64,000 nt of DNA. Source: Avena insularis (taxonomy: Eukaryota > Streptophyta > Magnoliopsida > Poales > Poaceae). Position 1 is the stretch's first letter; each line of letters opens with the position of its first letter. The notes beneath the pieces were generated by a model that was not told the DNA's origin, made no database searches, and saw nothing but the letters and a program-made list of their open reading frames with translations. The translations under genes and the position numbers were made by a program. Where the stretch lies: NCBI GenBank assembly GCA_023614405.1, contig CM042687.1, positions 68,802,992 to 68,866,991 of the forward strand, in the 5' to 3' direction. Below, piece after piece: positions 12,330 through 21,704 of this stretch.

Positions 12330-12557
12330 TAGACCCTGAGGACTTAGAAGGAAAACCATAGGTCTTTTGGTCTGAGTGCTCTAAGAGTGACTAAGCAAGA
12401 AACTTTGTATTGTAGCGCCCAAGCATTTAGTTTGAATGAATAATTCTGACTAGATACTTTTAGAGTATAATATGTAAGGTTTGTAAATTTCGATACTGTA
12501 GCCCCCAAGCCTCTAGTGGAAACATAGACAGTTTCGACTAGATGCTTTAAATGGACT
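12330..12557 (+). repeat. about 85-bp tandem repeats of the Tat element
   Basis: GACTAAGC...TTGTAGC(G/C)CCCAAGC..TCTAG recurs at about 12394, 12480 and, beyond the insertion, 30367. Units of 80-86 bp therefore span the insertion of LTR-A. This ties the two halves of the Tat element together. Confidence 0.7.
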
Positions 12558-13529
12558 TGAAAGGGCATGTATGCCCCCATGTCTGGTTTTGGTAATTAAT
12601 GAAAATCTCTATGGACTAATGTGTAAATTGAGTTTCACTTGTAGGTTTGTCCATTGGCATCGCTTGGGCCACGTGTTGGTCTCAAGGTTGAAATATGAAG
12701 AAATGTCCATGGCTTTGTGCTCATTGTAATCATGAAGAAAGAAGGAGCTTGAAGGTTTATCAAGACAAGTGCAAAGAGTTGAATCTTGATGGATCAACAC
12801 TCAAGAAGGGATGAAGAAGTGCAATCTCAAGATGCGCCTTCTCTAGAAGATCCCATGCTTGGAGTGATGAAGACAAGTTCAAATAATACAAGTTCATGGA
12901 GTGATGAAGACAATTTCATGTGCCATCCTCGATGATCATGGAGTGATGAAGACAAGTTCAAATAAGAGGTTTCCCCTTGGAGTATGGGGAGCAATTTGGA
13001 AGTCTTCATCAAGCAAGAGAGAGCAAGAGAAATCAAGAAAGGTGTTCCATCTTGAGAAGGTCAAGACGGTCTACATCAAGCTCAAGTGGAATGCTCAAGG
13101 CAAAGGTATGATCTTGATAGGGTTTCTCTTTTGTCGGTCTCGTGTTATTAGTTGGGAGACCGGGTTTAGGATAGATAGCCGTACTATCAACAGGGGCTCT
13201 CAAGCGGGTGTCTCGATCGCATTGTTCGGAGAGAGCTCAAACATTTGCATACATAGGTTCTTGTCCATGGGAGGATCTAGAGCTTGTGGTTATCATCATA
13301 ACAAGCTATAGTTCATCAAATAAGGATTTCCCTTGCATATATTATTGTGGTGGTTGATCTTGCGAGTTTTCTAGCTCCACACCTTGGGAGATACATCACA
13401 TATATATTCATGGTATTTTCTCCCTTGGTGATTCTACATGAAGTTATTTTTCCAACAAAATTGTTTTCATCTCGTTTGGAGTTCGGATGCGAAAGTTATT
13501 GCAGTTTTGGTTTGTGGAGTTTCCCTAGC

Positions 13530-14000
13530 CGGAAGTTTCGGCTAGCCACCGGTAGTACCGCTAGGGCATTTTCCCGCCAGTAGTTCTGGTGGAAGATCTG
13601 GTTCTTCTTCCGCTCACTTATTGTATCTTCTCTGTCTGGTTTTTTGTATTTGACAAAATTTGTATCGAAAGTGAAGGCAGTAGTACCGTCCTCGCCGGAA
13701 GTTCTGGCCAGTCACCGGAAGTACCGCTCGGGCATATTTTCCGCTGGTAGTACCGTGTGAAATTCCGTCTCCACTTCCGCTCACGTACTGTAACCTCTCT
13801 GTTTTATGTGCTCTATTTGGCGGAACTTTGGTTAGAATTTCTGGCGGTAGTACCATTCTCATCGGAAGTTCTAGTGGACCGGCGGAAGTTCCGGCCAGGG
13901 TCATTTTTCTATCTTTCGCATCGTTGTTTTCTGACCGTTTGCTGGGTGCCACCGAAAGTTCCGGCCTCCCACCGGAAGTTCCGGCCAGGGACATAAATGC
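13530..14000. repeat. cluster of CCGGAAGTTCCGGCC and GGTAGTACCG motifs
   Basis: More than ten near copies of the partly palindromic GCCGGAAGTTCCGGC and of GGTAGTACCG occur in this part of LTR-A. They lie upstream of a TTTAAAA box at 14025-14031 and could be regulatory sites of the LTR promoter. That is inference. Confidence 0.6.
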
Positions 14001-14016
14001 ACAAACGGTCAGATCT

Positions 14017-14040
14017 AGGAGCCCTTTAAAAGGGGCTCCT
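14017..14040 (+). promoter_or_regulatory. TATA-like box inside an 8-bp inverted repeat
   Basis: AGGAGCCC and GGGCTCCT flank TTTAAAAG. A core promoter of LTR-A is plausible at this place. It is followed by a pyrimidine-rich stretch (CTCTTCCCCTTT). Confidence 0.45.
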
Positions 14041-14329
14041 CTTCCCCTTTGTGGATACGAGATCTTTACTTGGCTCTTGGCTTTCTCTCTCCTCCATTGT
14101 TGACCTTGAATATATTTCCCTCTCCTCTTTCCATTTATATGATTCTTGCATCTTTTTGAGGGATTTGAGAGAGGAGATTTAGATCTACAATCCCCCAAGC
14201 CAAATCCCTTCTTTGTGAAGGAATCATTGGGATCTAGATCTTGGAGAGTTTTGTGTTCTCCTCTTGTGTTCTTCCTCCCTTATTCCCCCAATATATTTTG
14301 TAGCTTTGTTGGAATTTGCACTACAAGAA

Positions 14330-14600
14330 ATGTGTTGATTTGTGATGTTCTCATAGTGACTGGAAATCAAATTGTCATAGATCTATGATGATTTTTTCCA
14401 AGATCGTCATGGGCTCATTGGGGAGGTCAAAACCCTGTAAGTTTACGATGTTTTGTTCCAAATCGTCGTAATTTCATTAGATAAAATCGTCGTAATTTCA
14501 TTAGATAAAATCATCATAACCTGTCTCTGGCCTTATTTTGTGTGACTAGGACGTTTCTAGATCGTCATATAGGCATTAAGGTGCGACAGAACAGCCTGAG
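14330..14600 (+). repeat. left subterminal repeats of CACTA 2
   Basis: Motifs related to GATCGTCAT and AATCGTCGTAA recur; one 24-bp block is repeated exactly at 14465-14512. The same motif family is present at 29280-29554. They are the probable binding sites of the element's TNPA-like protein. Confidence 0.7.
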
Positions 14601-14789
14601 GCGGCAGCCAGCTCATCTATTTTGCCTATGTGTCAACTTGTGGGACCTACTCCATTTTTTATGAGCTGCCAATTTATTTTATACACCGAATTGCCTATTC
14701 TGGCCCAATGGACGGCCGATGCTTAGCCAGTGGCCCATGCCAGCCCAATACACCGACTGTCCATTTTTTGGTTAAAATGGCAAAAAATG

Positions 14790-14858
14790 TGGAGCTGCGG
14801 GGACTCGAACCCACGACCGACGCTCCTTTTCAGCTCATCGTACCGCTAGGCTAGTCAA
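14790..14858 (-). pseudogene. tRNA-like sequence (degenerate)
   Basis: On the minus strand an A box (TAGCCTAGCGGTA, 14841-14853) and a B box (GGTTCGAGTCC, 14801-14811) lie about 30 bases apart. They are followed by CCCCGCAGCTCCA and a T6 run (TTTTTT, Pol III terminator type). The 5' acceptor strand does not pair with the 3' strand, so I call it a tRNA pseudogene or tRNA-derived promoter. The anticodon cannot be fixed with confidence. Confidence 0.5.
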
Positions 14859-14869
14859 GTGATGTTGAT

Positions 14870-15574
14870 TTGTATGGAAGAGTATGTCTATATGAAACAA
14901 AACAATACGATCCACCTTATCTAACAGTCACGCACAGAGGAGGGTACTTGGAAAAATTCAGCGCTGAGACAGAGAGGGCTCAGCCGATGGAGGGGAAGGG
15001 GCCGACGGTGATCGATGGAGGGGGCGAGGCTGGTGGTGAACGACGGAGGCAGGCTCAGGTGACCCGAGGGGAGGCAGTGACCAACGGAGGGGAGGGAGGG
15101 CGTGACCCATCCTGCCGGCGGTGACCGACGGAGGCGGCGGGGCGCCGGTGACCCACGGAGGGGGCTGGGGCATATGCATCGGTGGCCATGGTAGGATCTG
15201 TGCTGAAGAATAAAGAAAATACTATTCAGCAAAGTCTATATTTTTAGTTGGCAGCAAATTCATCTTAGTGTGCCATCATGTTTCTTAGCAGCAAATTCAT
15301 CTTAGTTGGCAGCAAATTCAGTAAATTCAGCTATTCATATTTCTTAGCAGCACTATATTTTTAATTAATCTTAGTGTGCCATCATATAGGTTTGTCCCAT
15401 ATCTCTGTGTGTCCAAGATTTGTCCAGATGCTAACATATCTGTGTGTATACAAGATTGTCCAGATGCTAACATTTTAGCAGCACTATATTTTTAATTAAT
15501 CTTGGTAGCTACTTTTGGTTTGTGCACTTAAGTTGAACATTGAATGCTAACATTTTTCGGTCTTCCGCATACAG
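14870..15574. other. CACTA 2 non-coding region upstream of the transposase
   Basis: Holds a GC-rich stretch with GACGGAGG repeats (14980-15175) and short local duplications: TTAGCAGCAAATTCATCTTAG variants at 15245-15330, and AGATGCTAACAT and AGCAGCACTATATTTTTAAT each twice between 15340 and 15510. It probably contains promoter, 5' UTR and an intron: TTCCGCATACAG immediately before the ATG at 15575 looks like a splice acceptor. Confidence 0.5.
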
Positions 15575-18500
15575 ATGGACAGAGGCTGGATTACGCGAGG
15601 AGTTAGAAGGCTTTCCACTAAGCATCTAAGGGGAGTGGACGAGTTCATGCGATTTGTTCACAGAAGTGCTGCTGAGGATGCTCTAGTTCTTTGCTCATGC
15701 CCTAGCTGTATGAATCGTGTTCAGCAAACTCTAGAAGATGTCGAGTCTCATCTGCTGATGCGCGGGATGTCAAGCACGTATGATAGGTTGATCCATCATG
15801 GAGAGCCTTTACGCGTAGAACCTCGAGTTGAACCTGAACCTAATGAAGAGGCACACCATGCTGGTGAAGGCGGTGATTTTGTATAAGATGATATTCCACA
15901 AAAGGATGATGATTTTGAGGAGGAGGATGGGTATGAGGATGACAGAATTCCTGATTTGTTTAAGGATCTGTACAAGTCAGAACCGCAAGGTGATGGACAG
16001 AGGACAATCTATGCCGAGCTGATAGAGGATGCAAAGCGCACAGCTAGTGATGGTGGGACATTATCCAGATTTTCCTTCACCATGAAGCTACTCCACGTAA
16101 AGTCCTTCTACCGGATAAGCAATGTTTCCTTCAATGCAATACTCCATATCTTGACCATCCAATACCCTAAAAGCTCAATTCCCAAAACTTATGATGAAGC
16201 ATTGAGTATAATCGGCAGATTGGGGCTTGGTTATGAATCAATCCATGTATGCCCAAACAATTGTATCTTGTTTCGGAACACGTATGCCAAGCATGACAAA
16301 TGCCCAAAGTGTTTTGCCTCTAGGTGGAAAGATGTGGATGGGAGGAGACAGATATCGGAGAAGGTGTTGAGGTACTTTCCTTTGATTCCAACATTACAGA
16401 GGATGTTCATTTCGAAGCAATAGTCGGAGGATGTACAATGGAACAAGCTAAAGCGGCAACCCGTGGATGATGAACTTAGCCATCCAGCTGACGGAAAGGC
16501 ATGGAAAGATTTTGACGATAAACATAAAGAGTTTGCCGCCGATGCGAGGAACATCAGACTCGGCCTTGCCACAGATGGATTTAATCCATTTGGAATGAGC
16601 TCGAAATATATCATGTGGCAGGTATTTGTCGTGCCGTACAATCTTCCACCATGGGCATGTATGGAGCAGTCAAACTTCATGATGTATTTGTTGATCCCGG
16701 GTCCAAAATCTCCATGAAAGGATTTTGATGTCTTTATGGAGCCCCTGGTAGAAGATCTTCTCAAGCTCTAGGAGGGTGTTCGTACCTATGATGCCCTGAG
16801 TCCTGATAAGTTTGATCTCCATGCTACGGTAATATGGTGTATCCATGATTTTCCGGCGTTGCACACATTGTCGGGGAGGCTCGCGTCTGGTTATCAAGCA
16901 TGCGTGCGTTGTGACAAGGATCCGTTCTCGGAAAAAATAAGGAACAAGATATGTTGGACCAGGGCCCGCCGTTTTCTTCCTCGCCACCATCCTTGGCAAA
17001 AAAGCAAGGATTTCAATGGAAATACTGAAACCTGTGACCAGCCGGTGGAGTTCACTAAAGAAGAGCTCGAGCAATAGCTTCACAATGTGAAAGATGTGAG
17101 ACCTGGAAAACATCAAAAGAAAAGGAAGCATGAGGATGGTCAATGTTGGGACCACAGGGCTATTTTGTGGGACCTCCCTTACTGGGCAGATCTCAAGTTG
17201 AGGCACAACCTTGATGTAATGCATATCGAGAAAAACATATGTGATAATCTTCTTGGCACATTTATGAACATCGACAGAAAGTCAACGGATACAGTTAACT
17301 CTAGGCTTGATTTGGAAGACATGGGCATAAGAGAAGATTTGCATCTGCAGCCTTTTGAAGGTGGACAGTCATTTGAGATGCCAAAAGCATGGTATACAAT
17401 GAGTAAAGAAGAAAAGCTTGCATTCTGTGAATTTATAAGAGCGGTGAGATTTCCATATGGGTATGCTGCTAACCTAGAAAAATGCGTGTCTCCTGATGGA
17501 TGCAAGCTCCAAGGACTAAAAACTCATGATTGTCACATCCTCCTCCAAAGGATTTTACCGGCTGGACTCCGTGGAATTTGGATAAAGAAATATATGAATC
17601 TGTTGCTGAGCTGGGGAATTTCTTCAGAGAGTTGTGCTCCAAAACACTCAAGATATCTGTTCTTGAAAGACTCCAGAAAGAAATCGTAGTTATCCTTTGC
17701 AATCTTGAAAATATCTTTCCTCCGGCCTTGTTCATGGTGATGGTTCATTTGACCATGCATTTACCCAAAGAGGCAATGCTTAGAGGCCCCGTACAATATG
17801 GCTGGATGTACCCTGTCGAAAGAAGGATGCTTACATTTTACTCGAGGTACTTTGACAATGTTGATTGCCGATGCATATGTTGTTGATGAGTGCCTTACAT
17901 TTTACTCGAGGTACTTTGACAATGTGGAAACAACATTCAATCGGCCGGGCAGAAATAGAGAGCGGGATGATTCGCACATTGGTGATGTCTCGGTTTTCAA
18001 CCATGGTGTGAAACTTCTTGGAGGGTCAGAGTACTTGGAGGCTGGTGATTAATATGACAAAATGCATTGGTATGTGCTAAGGAGATGCTATGAGGTTCTA
18101 CCATATATAGAGTATGTCATCTCTTGTGCATGCACCCTTATCTTTTTTCTTTAGTTGGAAGGAACCCATTTTCAAGCCCGATGATTTAATTAACTTTATG
18201 TTTTTGTTCGCATTGTAGGTTGTGCAAAGAAGAGATGAATAAGCAAGATTGCGGCATCAATGTTGATAGATGTCTTGCGAAGGGGTTTGCTAAATGGTTT
18301 AACAATCATGTGAGATCTTTAGTCTTGGAATCAATTGCCACATGATTAGTTTGTGTTTTTGTTATTAATCCTAGTTTATTTGTGCAGATCTTTAGTCTTG
18401 GAATCAATAATGTCAGTGTTGATCTTTTTGCTTTGGCATGCGAGCCGGATAGGCGAGTGAGGTTGTATTCAGCATGCATTGTTGACGGTGTCCGCTACCA

Positions 18501-19168
18501 CACTGTTGACCGCGAGAAAAATAAAACACACAAAACAGTGGAATAGTTGCTGAGGGAGACCATGATGGTGAAGACATGGACTTCTATGGTCAGCTCAAAA
18601 GCATCATAAGGCTCCAGTACAACTCCAGCAGAGGCGTCCATCGATCGGTCGTCTTGTTCCGTTGTGATTGGTTTGATCTTGGTGGCAGAAAGAAGACAGG
18701 GATCCGAGATGACGGACACTTCAAGAGCATCAACACTGGAAGGTGCTGGTATAAGAGTGATCCATTTATTCTAATGACACAAGCAACAAAGGTGTTCTAT
18801 GTGCCATACACCGATTTGCGTGGAAATTGGCAAGTTGTGCAAAAGTTTCAGCACAGACATTTGTGGAGTGTGAAAGAAACTGAAATGGAGAAGGGTCTTA
18901 ATGATGGCGGTGGTCTATAATACCAAGATGACACACCGAGGAAGTTCCAGTGCAAGAGAAAGAACTAGGTGTGCATACTAGATTGCGAAGGAGTCGGGAA
19001 CGAGTGTTACTTGATGCTTCATTCATAGAAAACATTAGGAAAAGAAAGAAGGAGGTAGTGGAGGGCCATGAATGCAAGGATGATGAAAACATGGTAGATG
19101 ACACGGTCCTCCAGTACTGTAGTGATGGTGAGGATAGAAGGCAGAGGCATTTCGACGATGATTATTAG
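15575..19168 (+). pseudogene. CACTA transposase, TNPD/TNP2 type, multiply broken
   Basis: The DNA-cutting transposase of En/Spm elements. Order of recognisable parts: N-terminal transposase-associated domain (MDRGWITRGVRR...LCSCPSCMNR), the Transposase_21 core (CPNNCILFRNTYAKHDKCPKC; LATDGFNPFG; LHTLSGRLASGY; WADLKLRHNLDVMHIEKN), a DUF4218-like part (HDCHILLQRILPAGLRG; VHLTMHLPKEAMLRGPVQYG; VERRMLTF) and a DUF4216-like C-terminal part (DFYGQLKSIIRLQYN; VLFRCDWFDL; VFYVPYTDLRGNW). In-frame stops lie at about 15884, 16421, 16715, 16769 and 17075, frameshifts near 17570 and 18930, and a replaced segment at 17828-17890. Probable introns: 18112-18219 (GTATGT..TAG) and about 18310-18387. Family assignment is firm; it is inactive. 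Confidence 0.9.
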
Positions 19169-20298
19169 TAACAACATGCAAGGTAGTGGCTCACTAGAAA
19201 TTGCTAATTGCTAATTATATCCTCCATTATCTGTTCTTTTTTATTTCATTGCTAGTGGCTCACTGGAAATTTCTAATCTTTGTTGCAGTGGTGAGGAGGA
19301 GCCAAACCTGGAAGCAAGATCATGTCATTTTAGCTGCAGTGGTGGAGTGGTGGTGAGGAGCAAGATCAGGAGCAAGATCATGCCATTTTAGTTGTTGTGT
19401 AGTCATTTTAATTTCCTATTCTCCAAGTTCTGGCTGTTGTTGCCATGGATATCAAGTTCTGGCTATTGTTGCCATGGATATTTTAATTTATAGAAGATCA
19501 TGTGTAATCTTGAGATCATGTGTAATCTTGTCATTACAATTTCTGTAATCTTGACATATAATTTCTGGACAAATCTGAGATCACATGTAATCTTGACATA
19601 TAACTTCTGGAAGATCATGTGTAATCTTGTCTTTTTAATTTCTGGAAGATCATGAGTTCTGAATCTAGTTCTCTGGATATGATTGTGAATTCTGAATCTA
19701 TCCAAAAAAAGGAAAAATGGTGGTGAGGCCTGGTAGTCGAGCCAAGCACCTCCTACCACTCTTCTAGGGTGAATTGCCATTGCGCCATGCAAGTAATCTC
19801 GCTAGATAAAAGAACCCAAACTTTTTTATATACACTACAGGAATCACAACTAGATACAAGTATCATTTCATAGATCATAGGATTTATCATAGCATTTTAC
19901 ATGATCATTTCAGACCAAAAGAAACATTTCATATAGATCACAGGATTTATCACAACATTTCACATGATCATTTCAGACCAAAAGCAACATTTCATATTGA
20001 TCACAGGATCAGAGGAACATTTCATATTGACCACAGTAGTACCACATGATCATTTCATAGATATAAGTAGTAGCATAGCTATAGGACCATAGACTAGGCA
20101 TTCCAAAAGCCCAGGATCAGTTCACAACTAGACTGGGCATTCCAAAAGAAACCTGATAGCTATAGGACCATAGTTCAACCTGATAGCAACCAGATAGCAC
20201 ATGATAGCAACAGGACCATAGTTCAACCTGATAGCAACATGATAGAAACCTACAGGACCATATTTACAGCCAACACAACTAGCTGATTACATGACCGA
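19169..20298. repeat. short local repeats downstream of the transposase
   Basis: GATCATGTGTAATCTTG recurs at 19496-19630. Two and a half units of about 70 bp (CATGATCATTTCAGACCAAA, GATCACAGGATTTATCA) lie at 19855-20040. CCTGATAGCAAC/ATAGGACCATAG motifs recur at 20080-20260. It is non-coding apart from the possible tRNA-like stretch. Confidence 0.6.
19725..19793 (-). pseudogene. second, weaker tRNA-like sequence
   Basis: The minus strand has an A-box-like CATGGCGCAATGGCAA (19774-19789) and a poor B-box-like GGCTCGACTACC (19732-19743), about 30 bases apart and followed by TTTTT and TTTTTTT runs. It mirrors the tRNA-like sequence upstream of the transposase. The B box differs from consensus, so the call is tentative. 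Confidence 0.3.
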
Positions 20299-21076
20299 CT
20301 AAACGAGTAGCTTAAGTCCATCCCTAGGACCGCGGCGGAAGCGAAACATGAAGATGTCATCGTGTTGCATCCTGGTTGCCGCCACCACCTAGGACCAGTT
20401 GGTCGTAATTTGTGCTCCTTGACGCTTCCCTTTACTCATAATCATAGTGACTTCTATGGGCACATGGCCTCCACAGAAGACCCTAAGATTTCCTGGGAAG
20501 TCCTTGTACCACTTGATGTAGGCATTGGTGTATGCCCTTGGGAACCACTACAAATTAATTGAACCAATCAATCAATGGCAGAAAAAACATAAGTACTTCG
20601 GTAATCAAAGAATGATCATCAAGGGACAATTTTTTTACCATTTTAGCTTTTGGCTCCTTGGTGTTTGATAGCTGCATAGTGCATACATACACTTTTAGTG
20701 TGTGTTTCTTCCTTGCAAGATTCCTCAGGGACAGTACTTGTGTGTGTTTCAAAGCAACCTTGTTGCCATACACACATCACTTATCAAAACTGGTACAAAC
20801 CTTTGTCTTGGGACCTACATGCAAGGAAAAGCCACATTTTCAAAATGAGCAATGCAAACAGCATAAGTAAAACATGAAGTAAAGGAGCAATGCAAACAGC
20901 CTGATGAAGTAAAGGATTGTTACCTCGACGCATGACAATCTTGTTGGCGTGGTTATGACTGACTTCATGACGACTTTCTTAGCACGCCGCTTAGCCTTAG
21001 CTTTCTTAGCAGCAGCCTCCGCAGCAATGGAAGCTTCGTCATCCGAGGAAATCTCGATGGTCCTAGGATAGTCCAT
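20299..21076 (-). pseudogene. antisense B3-like DNA-binding ORF within CACTA 2
   Basis: On the minus strand, exon 1 starts at ATG 21076 (MDYPRTIEISSDDE, then a Lys/Ala/Arg-rich stretch AAKKAKAKRRAKK). It ends at a GT donor near 20925. A middle exon follows an AG near 20812 (KVCTSFDK...NKVALKHTQVLSLRNL). The last exon follows TTTGTAG at 20550 and reads WFPRAYTNAYIKWYKDFPG, VFCGGHVPIEVTM, then HDDIFMFRFRRGPRDGLKLLV. The order 'W..F', a basic strand and a final acidic-hydrophobic block (GD/DD-IFMFRF) is the pattern of a plant B3 domain. In-frame stops (about 20390, 20780) show decay. Alternatively it is an unrelated basic nuclear protein; only a profile search can decide. Confidence 0.45.
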
Positions 21077-21299
21077 GGTCAACTACCAACAAAATCATGA
21101 CAACAATGTTAACATCTACTTAAATTCAACCATACCACATCATAGTGAGAAATGAATGGAATAAACCAAACTCATCCATACAACATCAGTGAGAAAGTAG
21201 ATTATAAACATGACCTTCCTACACATATTAGTTTGACAAAGGATAGAATTTTTTCACTTTTAGTTTGACAAAGCATCTACAACTAGTGGAAGCTACTAA

Positions 21300-21645
21300 A
21301 ATAAAAGCAAGATATAAGCAAAGAAGAGAACATGTACAACACAGAGAAGCAAGATATAACTACAGTATGATACACACAGAGTACATGTACCATACAACAT
21401 CAGAGCACACAGATATAACTACAGATATAACATCAGAGCACACAGATATACCATACACATGTACCATACAACATCAGAGCAAGATATAAGCATAGAATTT
21501 TTTCACATTTATTCAGTATGAGCACATGTACAACTGCTAGGATTCAGAAAAAATCAGTATGAGCACATGTACAACGGCTAGGGTTCAGAAAAAATCAGTA
21601 TGAGCACATGTACAACTTCTAGGGTTCAGAAAAATTCAGATTGGG
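21300..21645 (+). repeat. minisatellites: about 42-bp units and CAGAGCACACAGATATA repeats
   Basis: AGTATGAGCACATGTACAAC followed by a 20-base tail occurs at 21515, 21557 and 21598. Before it, ACATCAGAGCACACAGATATA type motifs recur at 21400-21480. Confidence 0.75.
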
Positions 21646-21704
21646 ATGCACATACACACAGACCACATGTACAACATTGGAACCATCCACACAGAGCATA
21701 TGTA

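Larger units (their letters stand above)
9774..12557 (-). mobile_element. Tat-lineage Gypsy element, 3' part with antisense ORF
   Basis: Carries the antisense additional ORF and a downstream set of about 85-bp repeats. That these bases belong to the same element as 30366-37110 is shown by the repeats, which run into the insertion at 12557 and resume at 30371, and by the GGACT duplication on both sides. The real element is minus strand (gag and pol on the right read leftwards). Its 3' LTR is not visible: the left side is replaced by the Copia at 9773. Confidence 0.75.
12558..14318. mobile_element. solo LTR (LTR-A copy 1), left part
   Basis: Begins TGAAAGGGCATG and ends, after an interrupting CACTA, with CACTTTCA at 30365. 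GGACT flanks it on both sides (12553-12557 and 30366-30370). Without the CACTA and its TTG duplication it is 2.57 kb with no primer site, polypurine tract or internal region, so it is a solo LTR. The opening (GGTTTTGGTAATTAATGA) and the closing CACCCCCCTCTAGGCGAC resemble long Copia LTRs of Triticeae such as the Maximus type. The family name is from memory and tentative. Confidence 0.85.

Noticed and set aside
14870..15232. ORFs of about 84-103 codons upstream of the transposase
   Set aside because: GACGGAGG-type low-complexity repeats give open frames on both strands.
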